From Mycolicibacterium nivoides (GTDB lineage Bacteria; Actinomycetota; Actinomycetes; Mycobacteriales; Mycobacteriaceae): a stretch of 64,000 bases of DNA. The stretch covers positions 4,645,208 through 4,709,207 of the forward strand of contig NZ_CP034072.1 of the NCBI RefSeq assembly GCF_003855255.1, written 5' to 3'. A program made the position numbers and the translations under genes. How positions within the stretch are numbered: position 1 is the stretch's first letter; every line of letters begins with the position of its first letter. Below the pieces are notes generated by a model, which did not search any database, was not told the origin of the DNA, and was given only the letters and a program-made list of their open reading frames with translations. This document shows, piece after piece, positions 12,355-21,720 of the stretch.

Positions 12355-14012
12355 ACGTTCTCCTCCGCATGCTCCCGGTCACGGTTGGGACGCTGCCGCT
12401 GCTTCTGCTGCGGTGCAACGGGTTTGAGTGGCAGCGGGCTGGTGGTCACCTTGTGGCCACGCACCAACGGAAGCGTCAGGCGGAAGCAGGCGCCCTTGCC
12501 CGGCTCACCCCAGGCCTCCAACCGGCCCTGGTGCAGGCGCGCATCCTCGATGCTGATGGCCAGGCCGAGCCCGGTGCCACCGGAACGCCGGACCCGCGAC
12601 GGATCCGACCGCCAGAAGCGGCTGAACACCAGTTTCTCCTCGCCGGGACGCAGGCCGACGCCGTAGTCGCGGACGGTGACCGCGACGGTGTCCTCGTCGG
12701 CGGCCATCCGGATTCGGACCGGTTTGCGTTCGGCATGGTCGATGGCGTTGGCGATGAGATTGCGCAGGATCCGTTCCACCCGGCGAGGATCCACCTCGGC
12801 GATCACCTCGCCCTCGGGCATGTTGACGTCGAGCTCGACCTCGGCGTCGGCCGCCAAGTGCCCCACGTTGTCCAGCGCGCTCTGCACTGTGGAACGCAGA
12901 TCGACCGACTCCACCGACAGCTCGGCGACACCGGCATCGTGACGGGAGATCTCCAGCAGATCGGCCAGCAGGGTCTCGAAGCGGTCCAGTTCGTTGACCA
13001 TCAGTTCGGTGGACCGGCGCAAGGCAGGGTCCAGATCCTCACTGTGGTCGTGGATCAGGTCGGCCGCCATGCGCACCGTGGTCAGCGGGGTGCGCAGTTC
13101 GTGGCTGACGTCAGAAGTGAAGCGGCGCTGCAGGTTACCGAATTCCTCGAGCTGCTGGATCTGGCGCGACAAGCTCTCGGCCATGTCGTTGAACGACACC
13201 GCCAGCCGGGCCATGTCGTCCTCACCGCGCACCGGCATCCGCTCGGTGAGGTGGCCTTCGGCGAACCGCTCGGCGATCCGCGAGGCCGAGCGCACCGGCT
13301 GCACGATCTGCCGGGCCACCACCAGGGCGATGGCGGCCAGCAGACCCAACAGCACCACGCCGCCGGTCGCCATGGTGCCGCGCACCAGCGAGATGGTGCT
13401 TTCCTCGTTGTTCAGCGGAAAGATCAGGTACAGCTCAAGATTGGGCACCGACGAGGACGCCGGGCTGCCGACGATCAACGCCGGCCCGGACAACGCATCG
13501 GTATGCACCGTGGCGTACTGGTAACTGACCTGCCCGGCCTTGACGAAGTCCCGCAACGCCTTCGGCACCTGCTGCACCGGCCCGGCCGCGGCGGCTTCAC
13601 GCGGGCCGTCGCCGGGAACGATGAGCACCGCGTCGAACGCCCCCGCCACATCCGCACGGGCGTCGGCCTTGCGATCGATCAGGGTGTTCCGGGCCAACTG
13701 CAGGCTGCTGTCGAGCGAGCGGCTCTCCTCACCACCGACGATGCCGCCGACGGTGATGCGGGCGCGCTCGACCTCCTCGGTGGCAGCCTTGACCTTGACC
13801 TCGAGAATGCGGTCGGTGATCTGGCTCGTCAGCACGAAACCGAGAACCAGGATGACGGCGAGCGACAGCCCCAGCGTCAGCGTGACCACCCGCAGTTGCA
13901 GCGAACGACGCCACACCATGCTCAGCGCTCTGCCGAGCGTCCCCAATCCGCGCAACAGTGGGCCGGAACCTCCCCAGCGACCACGGATGCGCCGTCTGGA
14001 GCTGAAGATCAC
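12351..14012 (-). CDS. mtrB: MtrB sensor histidine kinase
   Basis: The 553-residue kinase has a transmembrane helix near residues 40-65, an extracytoplasmic sensor region, a second helix near residues 205-230, a HAMP linker ([17 protein letters not shown]), a HisKA dimer helix with the phospho-His in [11 protein letters not shown] near residue 305, and an ATPase domain with [10 protein letters not shown] and the GTGLGLAI loop. MtrB phosphorylates MtrA and controls septation, replication origin binding and cell-wall enzymes. It overlaps mtrA and lpqB by 4 bp each, giving one coupled operon. All key residues are present. Confidence 0.96.
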   Translation of the reverse strand: MIFSSRRRIRGRWGGSGPLLRGLGTLGRALSMVWRRSLQLRVVTLTLGLSLAVILVLGFVLTSQITDRILEVKVKAATEEVERARITVGGIVGGEESRSLDSSLQLARNTLIDRKADARADVAGAFDAVLIVPGDGPREAAAAGPVQQVPKALRDFVKAGQVSYQYATVHTDALSGPALIVGSPASSSVPNLELYLIFPLNNEESTISLVRGTMATGGVVLLGLLAAIALVVARQIVQPVRSASRIAERFAEGHLTERMPVRGEDDMARLAVSFNDMAESLSRQIQQLEEFGNLQRRFTSDVSHELRTPLTTVRMAADLIHDHSEDLDPALRRSTELMVNELDRFETLLADLLEISRHDAGVAELSVESVDLRSTVQSALDNVGHLAADAEVELDVNMPEGEVIAEVDPRRVERILRNLIANAIDHAERKPVRIRMAADEDTVAVTVRDYGVGLRPGEEKLVFSRFWRSDPSRVRRSGGTGLGLAISIEDARLHQGRLEAWGEPGKGACFRLTLPLVRGHKVTTSPLPLKPVAPQQKQRQRPNRDREHAEENV

Positions 14013-14695
14013 GGGGGTCCGGCCTTGTATCCCACTCCTCGAACGGTCAACACCACCTGCGGGTTCTCCGGGTCTTTCTCAACCTTGGCCCGCAACCGCT
14101 GGACATGCACGTTCACCAAACGGGTGTCAGCGGGGTGGCGATATCCCCACACCTGTTCGAGCAGCACATCACGAGTAAACACCTGGCGTGGTTTGCGTGC
14201 CAGCGCCACGAGCAGATCGAACTCCAGCGGCGTCAGCGAAATCTGCTCGCCCTGACGGGTCACCTTGTGGGCCGGCACATCGATCTCGACATCGTTGATC
14301 GACAGCAGCTCGGCGGGCTCGTCCTCGTTGCGGCGCAGCCGCGCGCGCACGCGGGCGACCAGCTCCTTCGGCTTGAACGGCTTCATCACGTAGTCGTCGG
14401 CGCCGGATTCCAGGCCCAGCACCACGTCGACGGTGTCGGTCTTCGCCGTCAGCATCACGATCGGCACGCCGGAGTCGGCACGGAGCACCCGGCACACGTC
14501 GATCCCGTTCATGCCGGGCAGCATCAGGTCCAGCAGGACCAGATCGGGCCGTAGTTCGCGGACCGCGGTGAGTGCCTGGCTGCCATCTCCGATGACCGCC
14601 GTGTCGAATCCCTCACCACGCAAGACGATGGTGAGCATCTCGGCCAGCGATGGGTCGTCGTCGACGACAAGGATCCTTTGCCTCATAGTGTCCAT
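14009..14695 (-). CDS. mtrA: MtrA response regulator (OmpR/PhoB type)
   Basis: The 228-residue regulator has a receiver domain with the acidic cluster VVDDDPS and phospho-acceptor Asp56 in [10 protein letters not shown], the switch Thr in VMLTAKTD, Lys in [12 protein letters not shown], then an OmpR-type winged helix (residues ~130-225) with the recognition region near [19 protein letters not shown]. MtrA is essential in M. tuberculosis and binds promoters such as ripA, fbpB, dnaA and the origin. The length equals that of known MtrA proteins. It is the first gene of the operon; the 52-bp gap after tmk probably holds the promoter. Confidence 0.97.
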   Translation of the reverse strand: MDTMRQRILVVDDDPSLAEMLTIVLRGEGFDTAVIGDGSQALTAVRELRPDLVLLDLMLPGMNGIDVCRVLRADSGVPIVMLTAKTDTVDVVLGLESGADDYVMKPFKPKELVARVRARLRRNEDEPAELLSINDVEIDVPAHKVTRQGEQISLTPLEFDLLVALARKPRQVFTRDVLLEQVWGYRHPADTRLVNVHVQRLRAKVEKDPENPQVVLTVRGVGYKAGPP

Positions 14696-14747
14696 GGTGT
14701 CACCCGATCGCGATAAAACCGGGGTACCACACGCGGGTTTCTCCGCT

Positions 14748-15380
14748 TTATCTGCTGCTTAGCCGACCCGCGAGGGCGTCCGGGTCCACATCCGGGCCCG
14801 CGATGGCCCATCGCCCGCACCAGTCGGCCGCAGCCAGCCCGGCGTAGACCTCACCGGTGCGCTGCTGCAGCCCGCCGTCGCGCTCGTACGCGTCTCTGGC
14901 GCGATCGGCCTCGGTGTTGGCCCGGTGCTCGGCGCGCTGCGCGGCCAGCTCGGTCGGGACGTCGAGCAGCACCTGCCAATCCGGCCTGGGCAGTTTGAGG
15001 CGGTCGAACTCGAGCTCACGCACCCAGGCCACCACTTCACCGTCGGCACCCTGGTGCGACCGGGCCGCGCTGTAGGCGGCATTCGAGGCGACGTAGCGGT
15101 CCAGGATGACGACGTCGTAGGCGCCCTGCAGGTGTTCGATCTCCTCACGCGCGCCGGCCCGGTCGAGCGCGAACAGGGTGGCCATCGCGTAGATCGAATC
15201 GGCCAGGTCCCCGTGCGCCCCGTGCAACGCCTCGGCGGCCAGATCGGCGGGCACCGAGTGGTGATAGCGCGGGAACGCCAGGCTGCCGACGGACTTGCGA
15301 TCGGCCTCGAACGCCGCCCGCAGTCCGTTGGTCAGCGTACGTTTGCCTGCGCCGTCGACACCCTCGATCGCTATGAGCAC
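14748..15380 (-). CDS. tmk: Thymidylate kinase
   Basis: The 210-residue enzyme phosphorylates dTMP to dTDP. The P-loop is GVDGAGKRT at residues 7-15, unusual for Arg in place of Lys/Ser neighbours but typical of mycobacterial Tmk. The DRYVASNAAYSAAR segment near residue 95 matches the DRY/H substrate motif, and the lid region is rich in Arg/Glu near residue 150. The start at 15380 is the first in-frame ATG. It lies just upstream of mtrA in the same direction, as Rv3247c does with Rv3246c. Regulation is not visible. Confidence 0.95.
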   Translation of the reverse strand: MLIAIEGVDGAGKRTLTNGLRAAFEADRKSVGSLAFPRYHHSVPADLAAEALHGAHGDLADSIYAMATLFALDRAGAREEIEHLQGAYDVVILDRYVASNAAYSAARSHQGADGEVVAWVRELEFDRLKLPRPDWQVLLDVPTELAAQRAEHRANTEADRARDAYERDGGLQQRTGEVYAGLAAADWCGRWAIAGPDVDPDALAGRLSSR

Positions 15381-15454
15381 GCGGGCAGCCTAACGCGGGC
15401 GTACGTTCCCGCAAAGATAGCCATGCTTAGCATTTCTTCCGGTACCGTCGCTCG

Positions 15455-15715
15455 GTGCCCGAGATCGCCGACGGTCGGCGTGCTGCTCGGCAGCGGATGG
15501 GACGACTGGGACGGCAAGGCCAATGCCCCGCCCCCAAGCCCCCGCTGTTCGGACTGCACCCGCTCGCGACGGGTGACGCGCTGAGCGTTACCGCACAAAG
15601 CGCCGGCGTCACCAAGCTGCGCGGCATGCTCAAGACCGCCGCCGTCAACGACATCGTCAAGTAGCTGCAGGGGTTGACCGCCGGCAGCAAGAGCAAGCAC
15701 GACGACATGAAGTAG
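15455..15715 (+). pseudogene. Possible gene relic interrupted by an in-frame TAG
   Basis: From a GTG at 15455 a frame runs to TAG at 15662-15664 and then continues in the same frame for 16 more codons (LQGLTAGSKSKHDDMK) to a second TAG at 15713. The part around AQSAGVTKLRGMLKTAAVND and the Lys-rich end look protein-like, but the N-terminal half is Arg/Pro-rich and unlike a normal start. I do not recognise the family. It lies in the ~475-bp stretch between tmk and the MmyB-type regulator that has no other gene. It may also be a spurious frame. Confidence 0.3.
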
Positions 15716-15733
15716 CCAAGCCGGAGTCACGAC

Positions 15734-15761
15734 GGTGGGCCCCGCTCCGGAGGGGCCCACC
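15734..15761. terminator. GC-rich perfect hairpin
   Basis: A perfect 10-bp inverted repeat, GGTGGGCCCC (15734-15743) with GGGGCCCACC (15752-15761), encloses an 8-base loop. There is no T-run on either side. It sits 19 bp after the gene relic and about 95 bp before the next start, so it may be the terminator of the relic or of an unseen transcript. Confidence 0.5.
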
Positions 15762-15855
15762 GCGCGTTCGCACACCTCGTCCGAGCCCGATCCAGGTGGT
15801 GACACCACCAGGCCGACGCGCGCGCCGGCCCTGGCGGCACTTCTACGATCGATTT

Positions 15856-16701
15856 ATGAAGCGCGAGCAGCTCAGCGATTTCTTGCGTACCCGGCGTGCC
15901 CGGCTCAAGCCGACCGACGTGGGGTTGACGGTCGGCGGCACGCGACGGACCCCGGGACTGCGCCGCGAGGAGGTTGCCCTGCTGGCCGGTGTCGGAACAT
16001 CCTGGTACACGTGGCTCGAACAGGGCCGCGACATCAACGTGTCGTCGAGCGTGCTGGACGCGATCAGCGCTGCCCTACAGCTCTCGCAACCCGAACGGTC
16101 GCACCTGTATTCGCTGTCGGGGTTGAATCCCCCGCCGGCAGGTGAGCGCGCAACCGAAGTCACTCCCGAGCTTCTCCATCTGCTCGAGGCGTGGTCGCCG
16201 CGACCGGCCATGCTGCAGGACCGGTACTGGAATCTGCTCGCGGTCAACGAAGCGACCCGGCGGGTGTTCGGCTACGGCGCCACCGATCGCAACTGCCTCG
16301 TCACGTTCTTCACCAACAGCCGCTACCGCGACATGTACCTCCACTGGGCAGCGGCGGCGCCGGGGGTGGTGTCCGCGTTCCGCGCCGATGCGGCACGGTA
16401 TCCCGACGATGTCCGGTTCGCCGAGATCGTCGATGATCTCGGCGCGGTCAGCCCCGAGTTCGTCGAGCTGTGGGAACGGCACGACGTGGGTCACCATTCA
16501 CAGGCGATCAAGGCCGTGCTGCATCCTCAGGTCGGTGAGCTGGTGTTCGACAAGACAACCCTGGCCGTCACCGACCATCCGGGCCGGCACCTGGTGCTGT
16601 ACAACCCGAGACCCGGGACCGGCACCGATGAACGGCTCGCTGCCCTGATGCAGGCTCAGTCGCGGAACGGCCTGGTCAGCTCGGCAAGTTCGTCGAGATA
16701 G
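15856..16701 (+). CDS. Helix-turn-helix regulator with MmyB-like ligand-binding domain
   Basis: The 281-residue protein has an N-terminal XRE-type DNA-binding domain (residues ~5-85) with the helix-turn-helix around LRREEVALLAGVGTSWYTWLE, then a PAS-like MmyB ligand-binding domain (about residues 105-265) with the typical NLLAVNEATRRVFGY and ARYPDDVRFAEIVDDL stretches. Streptomyces MmyB-type regulators bind fatty acids or similar ligands and often control an adjacent oxidoreductase gene. The ATG at 15856 is chosen because the protein then begins MKREQLSDFLRTRR, the usual family start. Its last 46 bp overlap the tail of the convergent F420-type oxidoreductase gene, a likely target or partner. 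Confidence 0.88.
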   Translation: MKREQLSDFLRTRRARLKPTDVGLTVGGTRRTPGLRREEVALLAGVGTSWYTWLEQGRDINVSSSVLDAISAALQLSQPERSHLYSLSGLNPPPAGERATEVTPELLHLLEAWSPRPAMLQDRYWNLLAVNEATRRVFGYGATDRNCLVTFFTNSRYRDMYLHWAAAAPGVVSAFRADAARYPDDVRFAEIVDDLGAVSPEFVELWERHDVGHHSQAIKAVLHPQVGELVFDKTTLAVTDHPGRHLVLYNPRPGTGTDERLAALMQAQSRNGLVSSASSSR

Positions 16702-17546
16702 CGCAACGCCTCGGTCTCCGCGGCCGCGGCATCGCGGAAGAACACGCAATGGTCGACGCCGCCGTCGGCCAACACCTCGAGCTCGCGACGGGTCAACGGC
16801 GTGATCGTGCTCTGCCGGTCGGGCCCCAGGTAGCCGCGCTGGTCGGCACCGATCAGCGTCACCGGAATCCGGTCACGTCCGCGCTCGCCGGCCCGGCGCC
16901 GAAGTTCCTTGACCCGGGTCACCAGCTCCTCAGGTGTGCCAACAAGATTCGGCGCCCACTGGTCACCGTACTCGAGCACCCGTTCCAACACGGTGGGGCC
17001 GTTGCCGCCGACCAGCACCGGCAGGTGGGGCCGCCCGACCGGCTTGGGCCATGAGTAGATCGGGTCGAAATCGACGAATTCGCCATGAAATTCGGCTTTC
17101 TCAGCGGTCCAGATCTCCTTCATCGCCAGCACCCGCTCGCGCATCAACGCCAGCCGGGTCCTCGGCTCGGTACCGTGATTGCGCATCTCCTCACGCAGCC
17201 AACCGGCGCCGACGCCGAGCTGGAAACGACCGCCGGAGAGGTGATCCACACTCGCCGCCTCCTTGGCGAGCGTGATCGGATCCCGTTGCACCACCAACGC
17301 AACCCCGGTACCGAGGATCAGTCGATCGGTGACGACGGCGGCCGCCGACAGCGCCACGAAGGGATCCAGCGACCGGTAGTAATCGTGCGGCGGCAGGTCG
17401 CCTTCGGGCGGTACCGGCCCAGCCACCGGCAGATGAGTGTGCTCGGCGACGAAAAGTGAGTCCAATCCCCGCTCTTCGAGGGCTATCGCCAGTTTCGTGG
17501 GCGCCAGGCCCCGGTCAGTGAGGAATGTGCTGACACCGAACTTCAT
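16656..17546 (-). CDS. LLM-class F420-dependent oxidoreductase
   Basis: The 296-residue enzyme belongs to the luciferase-like monooxygenase fold. Residues 1-120 contain the typical MKFGVSTFLTD start, SLFVAEHTHLPV, and DPFVALSAAAVVTDRLILGTGVALVVQRDP; the later PVLVGGNGP and GDQWAPN motifs fit the F420 subgroup. Such enzymes use reduced deazaflavin F420 to reduce or oxidise substrates that cannot be predicted. Two genes of F420 synthesis (fbiA, fbiB) lie elsewhere in the window. The ATG at 17546 has GGGTGGAGG just upstream. It overlaps the MmyB-type gene tail to tail. This pair breaks the tmk-sahH neighbourhood seen in M. tuberculosis. Confidence 0.88.
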   Translation of the reverse strand: MKFGVSTFLTDRGLAPTKLAIALEERGLDSLFVAEHTHLPVAGPVPPEGDLPPHDYYRSLDPFVALSAAAVVTDRLILGTGVALVVQRDPITLAKEAASVDHLSGGRFQLGVGAGWLREEMRNHGTEPRTRLALMRERVLAMKEIWTAEKAEFHGEFVDFDPIYSWPKPVGRPHLPVLVGGNGPTVLERVLEYGDQWAPNLVGTPEELVTRVKELRRRAGERGRDRIPVTLIGADQRGYLGPDRQSTITPLTRRELEVLADGGVDHCVFFRDAAAAETEALRYLDELAELTRPFRD

Positions 17547-17620
17547 GCCTCCACCCTGCCGCTCGGTCGCCGAACCGGAAAGGGCGCAGTCAACATGGGA
17601 CCGGCACCACCACCAATGCA

Positions 17621-17654
17621 AAAGTCCCCGAAATCCTTGGATCTCGGGGACTTT
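17621..17654 (-). terminator. Terminator of sahH
   Basis: A 14-bp inverted repeat with one mismatch (17621-17634 with 17641-17654) closes over a 6-base loop, with TTT at the 3' side on the minus strand. It begins 27 bp after the sahH stop and is the natural end of that transcript. Confidence 0.85.
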
Positions 17655-17681
17655 CGCATCTGCTCGCGCAGAAGGGGTTAC

Positions 17682-19142
<1,461 letters not shown>

Positions 19143-19279
19143 GTAGAGCCCTCTTCCATTCGTGATTGCTTGCCAGCGCACGGGCACGCCGAAAAGCGAC
19201 GCCACGTGCAGATACCTCTAGCCTGCGGGCTCGCGGGACAGGCGCTCATGTGTTTTTGACAGCGGCGGCGCTCTGACAG

Positions 19280-19903
19280 CTAGGGGGTATCTATGACACC
19301 GTAGCGCTCGGCGAATGGCGTCATGAGTCGGGCCAGGTCACCGGCCACGTCGTGGTCTGCTTCGGGCGGCATCGACACGTAGCTCATCGCCAGCCGCACG
19401 ATCGCCCGGGCCAGTACCCCGGCGTCCTCGTCGCTGGCCTTCATCCAGCTGTTCTGGAAGGTTCCGGTCAGCCGTTGCGAGCAACGGGAGATGATCGGCC
19501 CGCTGCCGGTGGTGATGATCTGCAGTAGGTCGGGCTTGGAGGCACCGGTGAGCAACGAGATCACCAGTGGATCGGCGGCGGACTCGAGGAAGAACGCGCG
19601 GAAGCCCTCGAGAAACGCCGCGTGCACTTCGCCGACGTTGTTGTTGATGGCCTCGTCGACCGCATCGACGAGGCGGTCCGCCAGGCGCATGGCATATCCC
19701 TCGGCCAGGCCCTGGCGTGAACCGAACTCGTTGTAGATCGTCTGACGGCTGATACCCGCGACCTGAGCCACGTGCGAGAGCGTGATGGCCGACCAGTCAC
19801 GGGTCAGCAGCAGCTCCCGCATGCCGTCGAGAATCGAATCGCGCAACAGCACTCGCGATGCCTCCGCATACGGGATGCGCTGCTTGTCTCGCGGCCGACT
19901 CAC
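19280..19903 (-). CDS. TetR-family regulator of the alkane operon
   Basis: The 207-residue protein has an N-terminal TetR DNA-binding domain with the helix-turn-helix LSHVAQVAGISRQTIYNEFGSR (residues ~45-66) and an all-helical ligand domain after it. It is the last gene of alkB-rubA-rubB-tetR, the order of Rv3252c-Rv3249c, where such a regulator (AlkX type in other actinobacteria) represses the operon until alkane or a product binds. The GTG at 19903 is chosen as VSRPRDKQR; longer starts would run into rubB. The gap after rubB is 53 bp. Its likely operator lies upstream of alkB near 21604-21636. Confidence 0.87.
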   Translation of the reverse strand: MSRPRDKQRIPYAEASRVLLRDSILDGMRELLLTRDWSAITLSHVAQVAGISRQTIYNEFGSRQGLAEGYAMRLADRLVDAVDEAINNNVGEVHAAFLEGFRAFFLESAADPLVISLLTGASKPDLLQIITTGSGPIISRCSQRLTGTFQNSWMKASDEDAGVLARAIVRLAMSYVSMPPEADHDVAGDLARLMTPFAERYGVIDTP

Positions 19904-19956
19904 ACGGGCGACAATATCGCTTTCCGGGCCGCTTTCGAGCGCGTCGCACGAAGCCG

Positions 19957-20142
19957 TCAAGGCCGAACGACCTCGACCATGTCGAAATCGGCTTTCGCCG
20001 CGCCGCAGTCCGGGCAGCTCCAGTCCTCGGGAATGTCGTCCCAGCGCGTGCCCGGGGCGATGCCGTCCTCGGGCCAGCCCTTGGCCTCGTCGTACTCGAA
20101 TCCGCACTGCACGCAGACGAACAGCTTGTATGGCTCGCTCAC
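19957..20142 (-). CDS. rubB: Rubredoxin RubB
   Basis: This 61-residue rubredoxin holds one iron in two CxxC knuckles, CVQCGF and CPDCGA. It carries electrons from a reductase to the AlkB diiron centre. The GTG start at 20142 overlaps the rubA stop codon (GTGA), so translation is coupled. Compared with RubA it has the Trp-rich loop [15 protein letters not shown], the AlkG2-type pattern that is usually competent for alkane hydroxylation. Confidence 0.93.
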   Translation of the reverse strand: MSEPYKLFVCVQCGFEYDEAKGWPEDGIAPGTRWDDIPEDWSCPDCGAAKADFDMVEVVRP

Positions 20143-20312
20143 GTCACTACTCCTATTGCCTCGAAATCGATCTTCTCCCGTACGGCACAGTCGGGGCAGC
20201 ACCAGTCGTCAGGTACGCCATCCCATGCCGTTCCGGCCGGAAAGCCTTCGCGCGGAGCGCCTTTGGCCTCGTCGTAGATGTAGCCGCACCCGGGGCACCG
20301 GTAGGCGCTCAT
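20139..20312 (-). CDS. rubA: Rubredoxin RubA
   Basis: This 57-residue rubredoxin has the iron ligands CPGCGY and CPDCAV. It overlaps alkB (ATGA) upstream and rubB (GTGA) downstream. The second knuckle is preceded by [14 protein letters not shown], with an additional Cys, as in many AlkG1-type rubredoxins. Two rubredoxins in tandem after alkB are typical of mycobacterial and rhodococcal alkane operons. Confidence 0.93.
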   Translation of the reverse strand: MSAYRCPGCGYIYDEAKGAPREGFPAGTAWDGVPDDWCCPDCAVREKIDFEAIGVVT

Positions 20313-21550
20313 GCCGCGGCGCCCGTGTCGGAAGCCCCGTACCGGGCCAAGACCTTCTCCCGCAACCGCGGCTGGATGTTGACCTTGGTGATGTCGCCGT
20401 CGTAGTGCTCCAGCACCCGGTGGTCCATCACCTTGCGCCACAACGGCGGCAGATAGGTGAGCCCGATCAGCGACGCATACCCACTGGGCAGGTTGGGCGC
20501 ACCGTCGATGCTGCGCAGGGTCTGGTACCGGCGTGTCGGGTTGGCGTGGTGATCGCTGTGGCGCTGCAGGTGATACAGGAACAGGTTGGTCACGATGTGG
20601 TCGGAGTTCCAGCTGTGCACCGGCGCGCAGCGTTCGTAGCGGCCGCTGGAGGCCTTCTGCCGCAGCAGTCCGTAGTGCTCGAGGTAGTTCACCGACTCCA
20701 ACAGGCTGAAGCCGTAGATCGCCTGAATCACCATGAACGGGACCACACCGACGCCGAAGATCGCGATCAGCGCGCCCCAGAACACCACCGACATCGCCCA
20801 TGCGTTGAGCACATCGTTGGACCAGTGCCACGGCGAGCGGTCCTGCCGGCGCAACCGCTGGGCTTCCAGCTCCCACGACGAGCGCAGGCTGCCGAACACG
20901 CTGCGCGGCAGGAATTCCCAGAAGGTCTCGCCGAAACGCGCCGACGCGGGATCCTCGGGAGTGGCCACCCGCACGTGGTGCCCGCGGTTGTGCTCGATGT
21001 AGAAGTGGCCGTACCAGGTCTGGGCCAGCGTGATCTTGGACAGCCAGCGCTCCAGCGAGTCACGCTTGTGCCCCATCTCATGTGCGGTGTTGATGCCCAC
21101 CCCTCCGAGCACACCCACCGACAGTGCGATGCCGATCTTGGCCGGCCAGCCCAGCCCGCCGTCGAACCCGAGCCAACTGAGGTCGGACGCGGTGAACAGG
21201 TACGCACCCATCACGACGCTCGCGTACTGGAACGGGATATAGAGGTAGGTGCAGTACCGGTAGTACTTGTCGTTCTCCAGCCGCTCCATCATCTCGTCGG
21301 GCGGATTCTGGCCGTCGGGTCCGAACCCCAGGTCCAGCAGCGGCAGCAAAACGTAGAGCAGGATCGGGCCGATCCAGAGCGGCACCTGCGCCGCGGCATG
21401 CCAGCCGGCCTGATTGAGCGCCCAGACCAGCGGCAGCATCACGAAGATCGCCGTCGGGGCGATCAGCCCCATGAGCCACAGATGCCGCTTCTTGTCCCGC
21501 CACTGCCCGACGTCTGCGACGTCCGGTCCGTTCGAGAGTTCCGCCACCAC
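20309..21550 (-). CDS. alkB: Alkane 1-monooxygenase AlkB
   Basis: The 413-residue integral membrane diiron enzyme oxidises medium-chain n-alkanes at the terminal carbon. All histidine boxes are present: NTAHEMGHK, EHNRGHHVRV, the NYLEHYGL motif specific to alkane hydroxylases, and LQRHSDHHANP. About six membrane helices lie between residues 30 and 260. The start is a GTG at 21550 with AAGGAGG six bases upstream; a second GTG follows directly. It is the first gene of alkB-rubA-rubB-tetR and is preceded by a recognisable promoter and a palindromic operator. Confidence 0.96.
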   Translation of the reverse strand: MVAELSNGPDVADVGQWRDKKRHLWLMGLIAPTAIFVMLPLVWALNQAGWHAAAQVPLWIGPILLYVLLPLLDLGFGPDGQNPPDEMMERLENDKYYRYCTYLYIPFQYASVVMGAYLFTASDLSWLGFDGGLGWPAKIGIALSVGVLGGVGINTAHEMGHKRDSLERWLSKITLAQTWYGHFYIEHNRGHHVRVATPEDPASARFGETFWEFLPRSVFGSLRSSWELEAQRLRRQDRSPWHWSNDVLNAWAMSVVFWGALIAIFGVGVVPFMVIQAIYGFSLLESVNYLEHYGLLRQKASSGRYERCAPVHSWNSDHIVTNLFLYHLQRHSDHHANPTRRYQTLRSIDGAPNLPSGYASLIGLTYLPPLWRKVMDHRVLEHYDGDITKVNIQPRLREKVLARYGASDTGAAA

Positions 21551-21591
21551 GATGAGCCTCCTTGTGTGAGAGCTATCACTGCAATGGCTTG

Positions 21592-21620
21592 ACTATATGC
21601 GGCAACATGTCGCCTGTCTA
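21592..21620 (-). promoter_or_regulatory. Candidate alkB promoter
   Basis: On the minus strand TAGACA (21620-21615) and TATAGT (21597-21592) are 17 bases apart, a good sigma-A-like match. The predicted start would lie about 35 bp upstream of the alkB GTG. The -35 half overlaps the palindrome listed next, which suits repression. Confidence 0.55.
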
Positions 21621-21636
21621 GACATTTGCCTATGTT
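21604..21636. promoter_or_regulatory. Candidate TetR operator of the alkane operon
   Basis: A perfect 10-bp palindrome TGTCTAGACA (21615-21624) lies inside outer inverted arms AACAT (21604-21608) and ATGTT (21632-21636) that share nearly the same centre. It covers the -35 box of the alkB promoter. The operon's own TetR protein is the obvious candidate ligand-responsive repressor; this is inference from position. Confidence 0.5.
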
Positions 21637-21720
21637 TTGTAAAGAGCTGTGAGTGCGCGGCGTCACAGCCCGGGTACGCGGGTTGTCAATCAGAGTGGTC
21701 ACGCCGCCCGGCAGGGGCGG

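Noticed and set aside
12237..14255. 672-codon plus-strand frame over mtrB
   Set aside because: It is an antisense shadow of mtrB and the ends of lpqB and mtrA.
19143..19279. Possible SAH riboswitch before sahH
   Set aside because: No conserved core of that riboswitch could be recognised by eye in the leader.
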